Positions 10,746 to 22,900 of a DNA stretch of 64,000 bases are shown here, piece after piece. Position numbers and translations under genes: made by a program. The number at the start of each line of letters is the position of its first letter. The first letter of the stretch is position 1. The notes under the pieces were generated by a model, which was given only the letters and a program-made list of their open reading frames with translations, had not been told where the DNA came from and did not search any database. The stretch is taken from contig NC_035162.2 of the NCBI RefSeq assembly GCF_001659605.2, positions 29,826,153 through 29,890,152 on the forward strand. The letters are read 5' to 3'. Source of the stretch: Manihot esculenta (lineage: Eukaryota > Streptophyta > Magnoliopsida > Malpighiales > Euphorbiaceae).

Positions 10746-12964
10746 TGTAACGACCCCAACCCCAAAATGGACCGTCACCGGCGCTAGGATTCAGGTCGGC
10801 TTAAGGCCGCCAGAACCCGTAGCAAGCCTGCTATACTCTCTGTGTACCTGTAAAACTCATACATGATCATACATTTTCTGTGAAAATAACAACTCTTCTC
10901 TGAACCAAGGCTTAACCTGTGCATGCACTATCTCTGTACTCTGTACTCATGTACTCTGTACTCTGTACCCCTGACTAGAGCTTACTCTAGATGGGTTAAC
11001 TCATACCTGTTAAGCCTGGTTTTCACATACAGGAAAACATATACATACACAGATCATGTATAAAACATACATCACTAGGTCAAGCACATGTCTAACTGTA
11101 TACACAACTCGTACATTTTTTTAATATTACATGTCCACTCTAAGCTATTACAAATCTCTTTACTCTTCCTGTACTCTGCTGGACTGTCCCTGTACACTGT
11201 ACACTGAACCTGCAAAACTGGGGTTAAGGGAGTGGGATGAGCTCTATAGCCCAGTGAGTAGAACAGTAAAACATCTCAGTAAAATATGATCTCATGAAAT
11301 GCACCATAGCACAAACAAGCCACATCAAGAGTAAACCTGTCACCACATAGTCCTAGTAACTCTGTGCCAGGGCGTAGAATCGAGCACCTGGTCTTCCTGT
11401 CATATATGTATATGTGTATATAACACCTCTGTACTTACCATTGCCAGGGCGTAGTCAAAGGCTCCTGGACTTTGCTATACCTGCCAGGGCGTAGTCAAAG
11501 GCTCCTGGACTTCCTGTCTGAGACTATTGGATCATTCAGCATTTACTCACATCACCAAATAACGATGCAATGCAACATATTCGTGGATACTAATGCAATC
11601 AACCTATGGCATAATCATGATGCATGAGATCTGCTAAAACATTTCATTGTGCAAGTAAAAGAGTTAAGTTTAGTTCCACTCACCTCGGGCTAACTGGACT
11701 GACTCTGCAGGCTCTAGAGCAGAACTCACTGCTGCTCTCTCTGGTTCCTCTGGTCTGTACCTATACAGATAGACTGAAATGAGGGACCAAACTAGCTTAT
11801 GACCACTTCTATTAAACTCCCCAAGAATCCCCTTAAACTCACTCTAACATCCATGCAAAGCATGTAAAGGAAAGCTGGACAGAACACTTTCGGCGGCAGG
11901 TTCGGCGGCCGAAAGTCCTCTCCAGAGACGAAACTCAAGCACCTTCGGCGGCCGAACTTCCACTTTCGGCTGCCGAACCCTTTCGGGGGCAAGCTTCAGA
12001 GGCCAAAAGGCACTCCAGAGACGAAAGTCTCTAACCTTCGGCGGCACCTTCGGCGGCCGAACTTCCCTCCAGAGCCGAAAGTCCAAAAGCTCGGGGGCAA
12101 GCTTGGGCAGCCGAAGCCACCTCCTCACACCTCTTCAGGGGTTTGGCGGCCGAATGTACCTTTGGTTGCCGAACCTGAGTTCATCAGCAGGGCAGAAACT
12201 TGCCCTGCCTCTCGCCAAATGCACCAAACTCCCCTCCAACTTCACACCACACTTCCTCAACTTGCATACACTCATGTATATGCTCAAAGGGGTCAAAAAC
12301 TACCTTAAAACCCCAAAAACACAACACAAACAACACAAAAACAAGCTCTATGCACAAAATCATCAAAACCTTACACAAAACCCTATCCATGCACCTCTCT
12401 CTCTAAACCCCATAAAACCTTCAGAAAACATACAAACAAGCTCAGGATCTTCACTTACCTTGTGAAAACAAGTAGATGAAGGATTCTCACGTGGAGTTTT
12501 GGAGCAACTCTCCTTCAAACTCTCCAAACTTCACAACTTTGAGTTTTTAGCTTAAAACCTTCAAAAGATCATAAAAACTAATCAAATCTTTGCATGATTT
12601 AATGAAAACATGAAGAAATACTCACAAAGGACAGAGTTTCACCTCAGCAAGTGAAAGAAACGGTGCTCTACCGCTTCAACCGACTGAGGGCCATTTATAG
12701 GTGGCTGGCCAGACCACCTTCGGCGGCCACACGTGAAACCGAAAGCCATGCATGTTCGGCGGCCGAACCTCAACTTCGGCGGCCGAACCTGACTTTTCTG
12801 CCTTGGTTCATTTCACTCAAAAACTCATTTCCTTATGTTTAAAACTTAATGAACATCTCAAAACATGTGAGAAAAACAGAAATCAAACCCTACGAGAGAC
12901 CTTCGACATCAGAACCTCCATCGGAAAGTAGAAGTCCGATGCCGGACTCGAGCCGGGTATTACA
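10746..12964 (-). repeat. Element C 3' LTR
   Basis: 2219 bp from TGTAACGACC to GGGTATTACA. TATA-like box on minus at 12699-12692 with palindromes just 5' of it (12718-12790). A second cluster of GGCGGCCGAA palindromes lies at 11887-12175. A minisatellite of two CCAGG...CCTGG units lies at 11442-11510. Donor-like sites are near 12455 and 11681 (minus). Confidence 0.92.
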
Positions 12965-13001
12965 TTCTCCCCCCCTTAAGACCATTCGTCCTCGAATGAT
13001 C
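12965..13001 (-). other. Element C polypurine tract and stem-loop
   Basis: The reverse complement of 12965-12981 is CTTAAGGGGGGGAGAA, the plus-strand primer, directly abutting the LTR. Immediately 5' on the element strand is the stem ATTCG/CGAAT with loop AGGA (12981-13001). Confidence 0.85.
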
Positions 13002-13042
13002 CTAAAACAAACAATGAACACATAAAAAGGAGGAAACTAACC

Positions 13043-16000
13043 TCAAAACAAATATGGATACTGCTGGAGCATAGACTCCCGCGTCTCCCAGGTGCACTCT
13101 TCTAGATTATGGTGGTTCCACAGGACTTTTACCATCGGAATCTCCTTGTTCCTTAGTTGTCTGATCTGTGTGTCCAAAATCCGCACTGGCTGCTCTATAT
13201 AGGTGAGATCTGTATGAATCTCCACCTCAGGCTCACTCAGAACCTGATTCGGATCTGACACAAACTGCCGTAGCATAGAAACATGAAAGACCGGGTGAAT
13301 CCTCTCCATAGAAGCAGGTAAATCCAGCTTATACGACACATTTCCGATCCTCTGCAACACCTCAAAGGGTCCAATGTACCGTGGAGCTAATTTACCCTTC
13401 TTCCCAAAACGAACCACTCCTTTCATTGGAGACACTTTCAGCAATACCCAATTACCCTCCTGGAACTCTAACTGCTTTCTGTGAACGTCTGCATAACTTT
13501 TCTGTCTACTCTGTGCTGTTATGATTCTCTCTCTGATCATGGGCACCACTCTACTGGTAATTTCTACTAACTCTGGCCCTGCAAGAGCCCTCTCTCCTAT
13601 CTCTTCCCAGCAAACAGGGGATCTGCACTTCCTCCCATACAAAGCTTCATAAGGAGCCATCCCAATGCTCGCATGATGGCTGTTATTGTAGGCAAACTCC
13701 ACCAAAGGTAGATGCTGCCTCCAAGAACCGCCAAAGTCTAACACACATAGTCGAAGCATATCCTCTATGGTCTGGATGGTCCTTTCTGACTGTCCATCAG
13801 TCTGTGGGTGGAAAGCAGTGCTAAAATCTAATCTCGTGCCCATCGCACTCTGCAGACTTCGCCAAAAGCGGGAGGTAAACTGAGGTCCTCTGTCTGAAAC
13901 TATAGACACTGGAACTCCATGTAATCTCACGATCTCATCCAGATAGACCTGTGCCAACTTATCCACAGAATAGTTACTCCGTACTGGAAGAAAATGAGCA
14001 GATTTGATGAGTCTGTCCACAATCACCCATATAGAGTCTATCCTGTTGGACGTAGCTGGTAAACCCACTACAAAATCCATGGCTATGTTCTCCCATTTCC
14101 ACTCTGGAATTGGTAATGGGTTAAGCATTCTGGCTGGTTTCTGATGCTCTAGTTTCACCCGTTGACACACCTCACAGGCTGTCACAAACTGCGCCACTTC
14201 TTTCTTCATGGCTGGCCACCAATAAACCTTTTTCAGGTCCTGGTACATCTTGGTGGCTCCTGGGTGAACACTATACCTCGCATTATGAGCTTCCCTCATA
14301 ATGTCTTCCTTCACACTGCTCCTATCTGGTACACAAAGTCGACTCCCATAGCGAAGGATCCCTTTGCTATCAAATCTGAACTCTGCACTGTTGCCTGACT
14401 GAACAGTCCTGGCACTTTTCATCAACTCAGGGTCCTCATGCTGTCTCTGAGCTATCTGCTCCAGAAACACAGGTGTCACTCTCATCTGTGCGATCAATGC
14501 ACCTGTACCAGACAACTCTAACTGTAATCCTTCTTCTAAGAGCCTATAAAGCTCCATCACGACTGGTCTCCGCTCTGCTGCTATATGGGATAAACTGCCT
14601 AGTAACTTCCGGCTTAGGGCGTCTGCCACAACATTTGCCTTACCCGGATGATACTGGATCTTACAATCATAATCACTGAGCAATTCAACCCACCTTCTCT
14701 GCCGCAAATTCAGCTCTCTCTGACTTAAGATGTACTGTAAACTCTTATGATCGGTGAAGATCTCGCATTTCACTCCGTAGAGGTAATGCCGCCACATCTT
14801 AAGTGCAAAGATAACTGCTGCCATCTCGAGGTCATGGGTGGGGTAATTTAACTCATGCTTCTTCAACTGTCTAGAAGCATAAGCTATTACCCTATCACTC
14901 TGCATCAAAACACAACCCAATCCCACTCGAGACGCATCACAGAACACTGTGAAATCCTCATTACTCACAGGCAGAGCTAACACTGGTGCTGTGGTCAATC
15001 TTCTCTTGAGCTCTTCAAAGCTCTCTTCACACTGGTCTGACCAGACAAACTTCTGGTTCTTCTGAGTCAATTTGGTCATAGGAGCCGCTATCTTTGAGAA
15101 GTTCTGAACGAACCTCCTGTAATAACCTGCCAGTCCCAGAAAACTTTTAATCTCAGTCACTGTAGTGGGTCTGGGCCAGTTAGCTACAGCCTCTATCTTC
15201 TTGGGATCTACCTCAATACCCTCTGCTGATACCACATGTCCCAAGAAGGCAACGCTCCTCAACCAAAACTCACACTTCGAGAACTTGGCATATAAACCAT
15301 TCTCTCTCAGTGTCTGCAGAACTATCCTCAGATGCTGGGCATGCTCCTCTGCATCTCTGGAATACACTAAGATATCATCGATGAACACAATGACAAAGTG
15401 ATCCAGAAACTCACTGAATACCCTGTTCATGAGATCCATAAATGCTGCAGGGGCGTTAGTCAACCCGAACGGCATCACTAAGAACTCATAATGCCCATAT
15501 CTGGTCCTGAAAGCTATCTTAGGCACATCTGCCTCTCTGACTCTCAACTGATGATACCCAGATCGCAGATCTATTTTAGAAAAACAACCTGCTCCAGCTA
15601 GCTGGTCAAATAGATCATCAATCCTAGGTAGAGGATACCTATTCTTGGTAGTGACCTTGTTCAACTGTCTGTAGTCGATACAAAGTCTGAGGGATCCATC
15701 CTTCTTTCTGACAAAGAGCACTGGAGCACCCCAAGGTGAGGTACTGGGGCGGATGAAACCCTTATCTACCAAGTCCTGCAACTGTTCTTTTAACTCTTTT
15801 AACTCTGCTGGCGCCATCCTATAGGGAGGAATAGAGATAGGTCTGGTATCAGGCAGCAATTCAATTTCAAACTCTATCTCCCTACCGGGTGGTAGTCCTG
15901 GAAGTTCGTCTGGAAAAACATCGAGAAACTCTCGGACCACTGGTACTGTAGCTGGTTCTCTCACCTGACTGTCTAGCTCTCTCACATGAGCTAGAAACCC

Positions 16001-17583
16001 CTGACAATCCCTCCTAAGCAAACGACGAGCCTGAAGGGCTGAAATCATACCTCTGGGTGTACCTCTCCTGTCTCCTCTGAAGACACACTCTGACCCATCC
16101 TGGTCTCTAAGACTCACTATCTTCTCTCTACAGTCCAAAGTAGCACTATATGCAGATAGCCAATCCATCCCTAGAATGACATCAAAATCTGTCAAGTCTA
16201 GAACCACAAGGTTAGCTGGAAGGCATCTACCCTCTATGAACACTGGACTGAAACGACAGACTGACACTGCCACTGATGGGTCACATCTAGGTCCACTGAC
16301 CCAAAGAGGATACTCTAACTCAGAACTGATCAAACCCAATCTCTCTATGGCTCTCGAAGCAATAAAGGAATGAGAAGCACCGGGGTCCATCAAAGCATAC
16401 ACATCTGAACACCCAATGATGAGATTACCTGACACCATTGTGTTCGACGTGTTAGCCTCCTCCTGTGTCATAGTGAAAATCCGTGCTGGGGCTACCGGAT
16501 TTCCACCTCGGGAACCTGCTGCTGAAGTAGAGGCTGCCCCTCTCCCTCTACCTCTGCCACTACTCTGAGGCATGACTGAAGCTGCTGGCCGAACAACTGG
16601 CTGTACCACACTGCCTGAACTCATCTGCTGGGATGGTGCAAAAGTCATCTGCGGACAATCTCGAGCAATATGCCCTTCCTGTCCACATCGAAAACAAGCT
16701 GTAGATCCCAACCGACAAACTCCTCCATGTGGTTTTCCGCATCGTCTGCATACTGGAGCTGTGCCAGAGCTTGAGCCACTACCTATTCCCAGACCTGACT
16801 TGACTTTACTCCAGAACTTACTCTTTGTTCCTTTTGCTCTATCCCATCTCTTACTGCCTGGAGTGGGGGCTTTAGAACCCGAAGCCTGTGCCTTTGACTG
16901 TTTCTGAATATTGGCACTAGCTTCCATTTTCCTGACTGCGTCTACTATCGTGTGGAAACTCTCCTTTTCTGCTGGAAGAATCAAGGAAGAATACCTGGGA
17001 TGCAGTCTCATAGTATATCTCCTTGCCTTCTTCTGATCAGTATCATAGGCTTGACCCACATACTGAAGCAAATCCAGGAACTTATCTGTGAATTCATCAA
17101 CACTCATCTCATCTGTCTGTCTCAACTGTTCGAATTCAATTACTTTCATCTCCCTAGAACTGTCAGGAAAAGCCCACCCTGCAAATTCATTGGCGAACTC
17201 TCCCCAAGACATACTGGTCATCCTGGGTTCCACATAATTCTTGAACCATTCTCTGGCCTTTTTACATTTAAGTGTAAACCCTGCCATCTCAATGGCTCTA
17301 CTATCATCAGCTCCCAACTCACTAGTTATCATCCTAACTGATCTGAGGTATTCAAATGGATCATCTCACGTGTTATACTTAGGAGCATCCAATTTCAAGT
17401 ACTCCGTCATTTGTACCTTACCTCCAGATGAGCTAGGTTGATGTCTGTCAACAACAGGGGCTACTGGTTCTGGTGGTGGTACTGGGTCATTTGGTTTCTG
17501 GGTGTGCTGCACTTGGATGGGTAGGGGAAGATGAATACATAGGGTATGGTGGATAATAAGGAGGATACGGCATATATGGCATG
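13043..17583 (-). pseudogene. gag-pol: Element C gag-pol, main part
   Basis: A continuous 1429-codon frame (17332-13043) carries gag C-terminus with [12 protein letters not shown] and [14 protein letters not shown], protease [10 protein letters not shown] with [11 protein letters not shown] and VFIDDIL, RNase H with FCDASR and TDHKSL, and integrase with an HHCC zinc site and D,D,E residues (FVVGLP, SDRGPQF and DGQSER blocks). A C-terminal chromodomain ([21 protein letters not shown], abbreviated from the chromo block) ends in QYPYLF. Pol is undamaged as far as visible. Gag is broken upstream: an in-frame TGA at 17366-17368 replaces the Gly of TGDDP, and the Pro/Tyr-rich segment near 17485-17520 has a frameshift. 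Element A interrupts the gene at 17583. Confidence 0.88.
17579..17583. other. Target-site duplication of A (left copy, GCATG)
   Basis: GCATG precedes the A 5' LTR and is repeated at 38095-38099 right after the 3' LTR. Together they define a clean 5-bp duplication inside the gag of C. Confidence 0.95.
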
Positions 17584-17762
17584 TGTAATACCCGGCTCGA
17601 GTCCGGCATCGGAATTCCTATCGTCCGGTGGAATCTCGGGTGTCGGAACCCTCGAGAAGGGTAATACATATGTTTTCCAAGGTAGTTTCATTTGTTTTCA
17701 TGTTTTGACGTGGTAAAAGCATTGAGTTTTGAAAGAAAAGCAACAAGGGAGAAATGCAAAGG

Positions 17763-17831
17763 TTCGGCCGCCGAAGGTAACTTTCGGCCGCCGAACATTG
17801 CATGGTTGCGGCTTCACGTTCGGCTGCCGAA
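17763..17831 (+). promoter_or_regulatory. Promoter-proximal TTCGGCCGCCGAA palindromes
   Basis: Two exact 13-mers (17763-17775, 17783-17795) and one variant TTCGGCTGCCGAA (17819-17831) lie within 90 bp 5' of the TATA box. Each exact copy contains GCCGCC, the core of the plant ERF-bound GCC box. The regulatory role is inference. Confidence 0.5.
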
Positions 17832-17850
17832 GGTGGTCTGGCCAGCCACC

Positions 17851-17858
17851 TATAAAAG
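17851..17858 (+). promoter_or_regulatory. TATA box of A 5' LTR
   Basis: TATAAAAG, conserved at the matching place in the A 3' LTR (36214), D (42737) and, on minus, C (12699, 40688) and G (57738); E has TATATAAG (50562). It probably sets the U3/R boundary about 30 bp downstream. Confidence 0.7.
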
Positions 17859-18383
17859 GGCCAAGGGTCGGTGGAAGGAGGTTATTTCTCCTCCACTTGC
17901 AGCCAGAGGTGAGTTCCAGCCTCTCCTACGTTGACTTTCATGTTTTCCATGATTTTCATCAAATCTTTCAAGAGTTTTAAGAGTTTTGGTGACTTATGAA
18001 GGTTTTGAGCAAAAGAACCAAGTGTTGAAGCTTGGAGCTTTGGAAGAGCTTTTCTTCATATCTCCACGTTAGGATCCTTCATCCTCAAGTTGTGTAAGAG
18101 GTAAGTGAAGATCCTGAGCTTCTTTGATGATTTTGAAGGTTTTATGACGTTTGTATGGGTAGTATGCATGTTTAGGTTTAGGTGAGGTTTTTGGTGATTG
18201 TGGTGGTCAAACATGTTTAAGTGTTATGTGCTCTGTTTGTTTGGGGTTTTAGGGTAGTTTTAGACCCCTTGGGCTTATATATGTGTCTATGCTCGTTGGG
18301 AGTAGTTGATATGCATGTTTGTAGGTTTTTGGGCAGAGTTTGCATGAAACAGAGCAGGGTTCTGTCCTTCGGGCAAAACCAGG

Positions 18384-18629
18384 TTCGGCCGCCGAAGGAA
18401 GGTTCGGCCGCCGAACCCCTTGTGGAGGCAGTTCGGCTGCCAAAGGTTGCCCCCGAAAGCTAGGCTTTCGGTTTCGACAGAGACTTTCGGCCGCCGAAAG
18501 TTGGAGTTCGGCCGCCGAAAGTGTGTGAGTTTCGTCTCTGGACGAGACCTTCGGCCGCCGAAGATGCAGCCGAACATGCATGAGTTTCGTCTCTGGAGTG
18601 GGGTTTCGGCCGCCGAACCTGCCGCCGAA
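18384..18629 (+). repeat. Distal palindrome cluster in A LTR
   Basis: Six exact TTCGGCCGCCGAA copies (starts 18384, 18403, 18486, 18507, 18550, 18605) plus partial GCCGCCGAA copies, separated by GTTTCGTCTCTGG-type spacers. The cluster lies 0.5 kb downstream of the TATA box, inside the predicted leader. Confidence 0.8.
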
Positions 18630-19043
18630 AGTACCCTGTCCAGCTTTCTTTTGCATGTTTTATGTGATGGTTTTAGGATTGTTTAGAGGGGTTTTGGGGA
18701 GTTTTTTAGAGATGTTCTTGAGTGAGTTTAGTCCCTCATTTGAGTCCACCTGTGTAGGTACGGACTAGAGGAATCAGGGAAGTCAGCAGTGAGTCCAGTG
18801 TCAGAACCTGCAGAGTTCGTTCAGAAATAACTAAAGGTGAGTGGAATTTAACTTAAGGTTTTAATATGAGAACTGAATCTTTTATCATGCTTCATGCATC
18901 ATGAATATGCTATAGGGTGAGTGCATTAGTGTACACAAAGATGATGCATTGCATTTATCCTTGTACTTGGCACTGCTCCTTGTACATTGTTTCTATGAGA
19001 CGGCACGGACTTCGTGAGGATTCATTAGCCCTCAGAGGAAAGA

Positions 19044-19122
19044 CCTGGAACAGCCCTACGGGGACCAGGCACAAAGACCTGGAACAGCCCTACGGGGACC
19101 AGGCACATGGTACTCCGGTACC
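19044..19122 (+). repeat. Tandem hairpin units in A LTR
   Basis: Two 34-bp-period units (19044-19069, 19078-19103), each framed by CCTGG and CCAGG with inner CCC/GGGG, then a third inverted repeat GGTACTCCGGTACC (19109-19122). The same array is in the 3' LTR at 37407-37485. Confidence 0.75.
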
Positions 19123-19734
19123 CCAGATGAGATAGAGGGAGTTTTGATCCGTCCGGCCGAGATGATGTGATTATGTGTTGCATTCCATGAGAGCATGTTT
19201 TATCACCTGTTATTTTATTACTATTCTACTCACTGGGCTATAGTAGCTCATCCCTCTCCCCTAACTCCAGTTGTGCAGGTTCAGAGGTCAGAGACAGGTC
19301 AGCAGGGTACAGGAAGAGTACAGAGTATTGTAATAGCTAGTGTGGACATGTCAATGTAAAGAGATAAGGTTTATGTATAGAGTATAGAATGGTGCTTGAC
19401 TAGAAGAGTTGTAATCCCTTATTCTTTTCACATGATCTGTTTATGTTTCCATATATGTGTTGTATGTAGGAAAGAACCAGGCTTAACATAGATGAGTTGA
19501 GCCGCCTTGAGCATAGAGGAGAGCTCTGGCTGGCGTTTTGTAGTACAGTGGCAGTATGTGCACAGGTGAAGCCTTGGTTTGAGAAAAATGTTCATTTGTA
19601 CAGAAAATGTTTGATCATGTATGAGATTTCACAGGTACACAGAGTTCCTAGCAGGCTTACTACGGGTCTCGGCGACCTTAAGTCGATCTGGATCCTAGTG
19701 CCGGTGGCAGTTCGATTTCTGGGCTGTTACAGAT

Positions 19735-19746
19735 TGGTATCAGAGC
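19735..19746 (+). other. Primer-binding site of A
   Basis: TGGTATCAGAGC, complementary to the 3' end of plant initiator tRNA-Met, three bases after the LTR. Confidence 0.92.
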
Positions 19747-19952
19747 CCTAGGTTCATATGGTCGGACCTCAGAGAGAGAGTTGGGCTCATAGAGAGGTTT
19801 ATCAGGTCAAGCACCATAGGAAAAACATGTCCACTAGGATAGGATGTCAGTCCTGTCGCTATATGCTGGTGTGCAATGCCATGAGTTATGCATGTGCATG
19901 TTTTGGATGTGTTGCTGATGTGTTATGCTTTGTTGTTTTCCAGAGAGTGACG
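19747..19952 (+). promoter_or_regulatory. Element A leader with gag-proximal splice-acceptor-like site
   Basis: No convincing protein. It ends with the pyrimidine-rich TTGTTTTCCAG (acceptor G at 19943), nine bases before the gag ATG at 19953. The same arrangement precedes the gag of B, C, F and G. Confidence 0.6.
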
Positions 19953-22900
19953 ATGCGAGGAACTCGTCGATCCGCTAGATTGACTGGAGTCCCACCTGTA
20001 AGTGAGGGTACAGCTGCTCGTCCACCTGCCTTGCCAAGGGCAAGATCTCACAGGTCAAGCAGGGAAGGAACGTCAAGAGACCCTAGAAGGTCTTCTGACG
20101 AGAGCAGGAGAGGAGTAAGCAGAGGGGGAAGGTCAGTAGAAGAAAGAGGTGGGATGGAAGAGGATCAGAGTAGAGATGTAAGCATGGGTGTCGGAAGGTC
20201 AGAAGAAGGTATGGGGGAGTCCCAGGGAGGCATGCAGGCCTCGGGGTTTGGCTATCCACCCTTTCCTCAGGGCCCAGAGTATCCGATGGGAGGCACGTCG
20301 GAGTACTCTAGGTTTGCCCCATATCCACCCTACATGCCATATATGCCCTATCCTTCCTTCTATCCACCATCTCACATGTATCCACCCCCACCTGTTCATC
20401 CAAGTCCAGTACAGCCTGAAGTGAGGGAATCAGTTCCTCCACCACCACCTCCTGAACCAGTAGCCCCTGTTGTGGAAGCACAGCAACCCAGTTCTTCTAG
20501 GGGAAGTAAGGTGAAGATGACCGAGTACTTAAAGTTGGATGCTCCGAAATTTAATACAGGAGATGATCCCTTTGAGTATCTCAGTGCAGTCAGAATGATA
20601 ACAAGTGAGTTGGGAGCAGATGATGGTAGAGCTATTGAGATGGCAGGGTTCACGTTAAAGTGTAAGAAAGCTAGAGAATGGTTCAAGAACTATGTAGACC
20701 CGAGACTTGAGAGTATGACATGGGAAGAGTTCGCCAACGAATTTGCTGGATGGGCTTTTCCTGACAGTTCCAGGGAACTAAAGGTTGTGGAGTTTGAGCA
20801 GTTGAGACAGACGGAGGAGATGAGTGTTAATGAATATACAGATAAGTTCCTGGAATTGTTGCCATATGTCGGTCAGGCATGTGATACAGATCAGAAGAAG
20901 GCAAAGAAATATGCCACAAGGCTTCATCCCAGGTATTTCTCTTTGATTCTTCATGCGGAGAAGGAAAGTTTCCACTCTATTGTGGATGCTGCTAGAAAGA
21001 TGGAGGCCAGTGCCATAAGTCAAGGTGTAGTCAAGGCACAGTCTTCTGGTGTTAAACCAGGTTCCTCCTCACAGAGTACAGCAAGTGCAAGTAAGAAGAG
21101 ATGGGAGAAATTCAGAGGAAAGAGAGGCAAGTTCTGGAACAGGCTTAAGGCGGGTCTGGGAATGAGTAGTGGCTCCAGTTCTGGCGCAGATTTTCTAGTG
21201 TGCAAGAGGTGTGGCAAACAGCATAGAGGAGCTTGTCAGTTGGGATCCACAGCCTGCTATAGATGTGGGCAGGAGGGACATTATGCACGAGAATGTCCTC
21301 AGGCGACTTTAGTTGCACCATCCCAGCAGATGAGTACGGGCAGTGTAGTACAGCCAGTAGCTTCAGCCATACCACCAAGCAGTGGCAGAGGAAGAGGAAG
21401 AGGGGCAGCCTCGTCATCAGGGATGGGTTCCCGAGGTGCAGGTCCGTCAGCCCCAGCACGGATTTTCACCCTGACTCAGCAGGAGGCAGACATGTCGAAC
21501 ACGGTGGTGTCAGGTAATCTCATCATTGGGTGTTCAGAGGTGTATGCTTTAATGGACCCCGGTGCTTCTCACTCTTTCATTTCTTCTAGAGCTGCAGAGA
21601 GGTTGGGTCTGATGGTGTCTGAGTTAGAGTGTCCTCTATGGGTCAGTGGACCCAAATGTGATCCATCTTTGGCAGCGTCAGTCTGTCGGTTCAGTCCAGT
21701 GTGCATAGAGGGTAGATACCTTCCAGCTGACCTGGTGGTTCTAGAGTTGACAGATTTTGATGTCATTCTAGGGATGGACTGGTTATCTACGTATGATGCA
21801 ACCCTGAACTGTAGAGACAAGGTAGTCAGTGTCAGAGACCAGGATGGGTCAGAGTGTGTTTTCAAAGGAGACAGGAAAGGGACACCTAGGGGTTTGATAT
21901 CAGCCCTCCAGGCTCGGAGGATGTTACGGAAGGGGTGTCAGGGGTTCCTAGCTTATGTGAGAAAGCTAGACAGTCAGGTTAGGGAACCATCCTCAGTACC
22001 AGTTGTTAGAGACTTCCCAGATTTATTTCCTGAAGAGCTTCCAGGACTGCCACCGGATAGGGAAATAGAGTTCGAGATTGAGTTGATGCCCAATGCCAGA
22101 CCGATCTCTATTTCTCCCTACAGGATGGCACCAGCAGAGTTGCGAGAGTTGAAAGAGCAGTTACAGGATTTGGTAGCTAAGGGTTTCATTCGCCCGAGTA
22201 CCTCACCCTGGGGTGCTCCAGTATTATTTGTCAGAAAGAAGGATGGACCTCTGAGACTTTGTGTCGACTACAGACAGTTGAACAAAGTCACTATCAAAAA
22301 CAAGTATCCGTTACCCAGGATCGATGATCTCTTCGACCAGCTGGCAGGAGCAGGTTGTTTTTCTAAAATAGATCTGAGATCCGGATACCACCAGTTAAAG
22401 ATCAGGGAAGGAGATGTATCCAAGACTGCTTTCAGAACCAGATATGGGCATTATGAGTTCCTTGTGATGCCGTTCGGGTTGACTAACGCCCCTGCAGCAT
22501 TCATGGATCTCATGAACAGGGTTTTCAGGGAGTACTTGGATCGTTTTGTGATCGTCTTTATTGATGATATCTTGGTGTACTCCAGGAATGCAGAGGACCA
22601 TGCCCAGCATCTACGGATAGTGCTGCAAACCTTGAGAGAGCATGGCTTGTATGCCAAGTTCTCCAAGTGCGAGTTCTGGCTAAGGAGCATTTCCTTTTTG
22701 GGACATGTTGTATCAGAGGAAGGTATAACAGTAGATCCCAAAAAGGTAGAGGCAGTAGCCAACTGGCCTACACCCTCTACAGTGACAGAGATCAAGAGTT
22801 TTCTGGGTTTGGCAGGCTACTATCGGAGGTTCGTTCAGGACTTCTCGAAGATAGCTGCTCCTATGACCAGACTGACCAGAAAGAATCAGAAGTTTGTGTG

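Larger units (their letters stand above)
17584..19731 (+). repeat. Element A 5' LTR
   Basis: Runs from TGTAATACCCGG to GGGCTGTTACA and is followed by GAT and the PBS. It contains a TATA box, two palindrome clusters, three donor-like GT sites (17909, 18101, 18837) and a hairpin array (19044-19122). It is the promoter-bearing copy for this element. Confidence 0.95.

Noticed and set aside
18384..18629. Regularly spaced palindromes considered as a CRISPR array
   Set aside because: Repeats are 13 bp, spacing is irregular, spacers are related to each other, and the context is a plant LTR.
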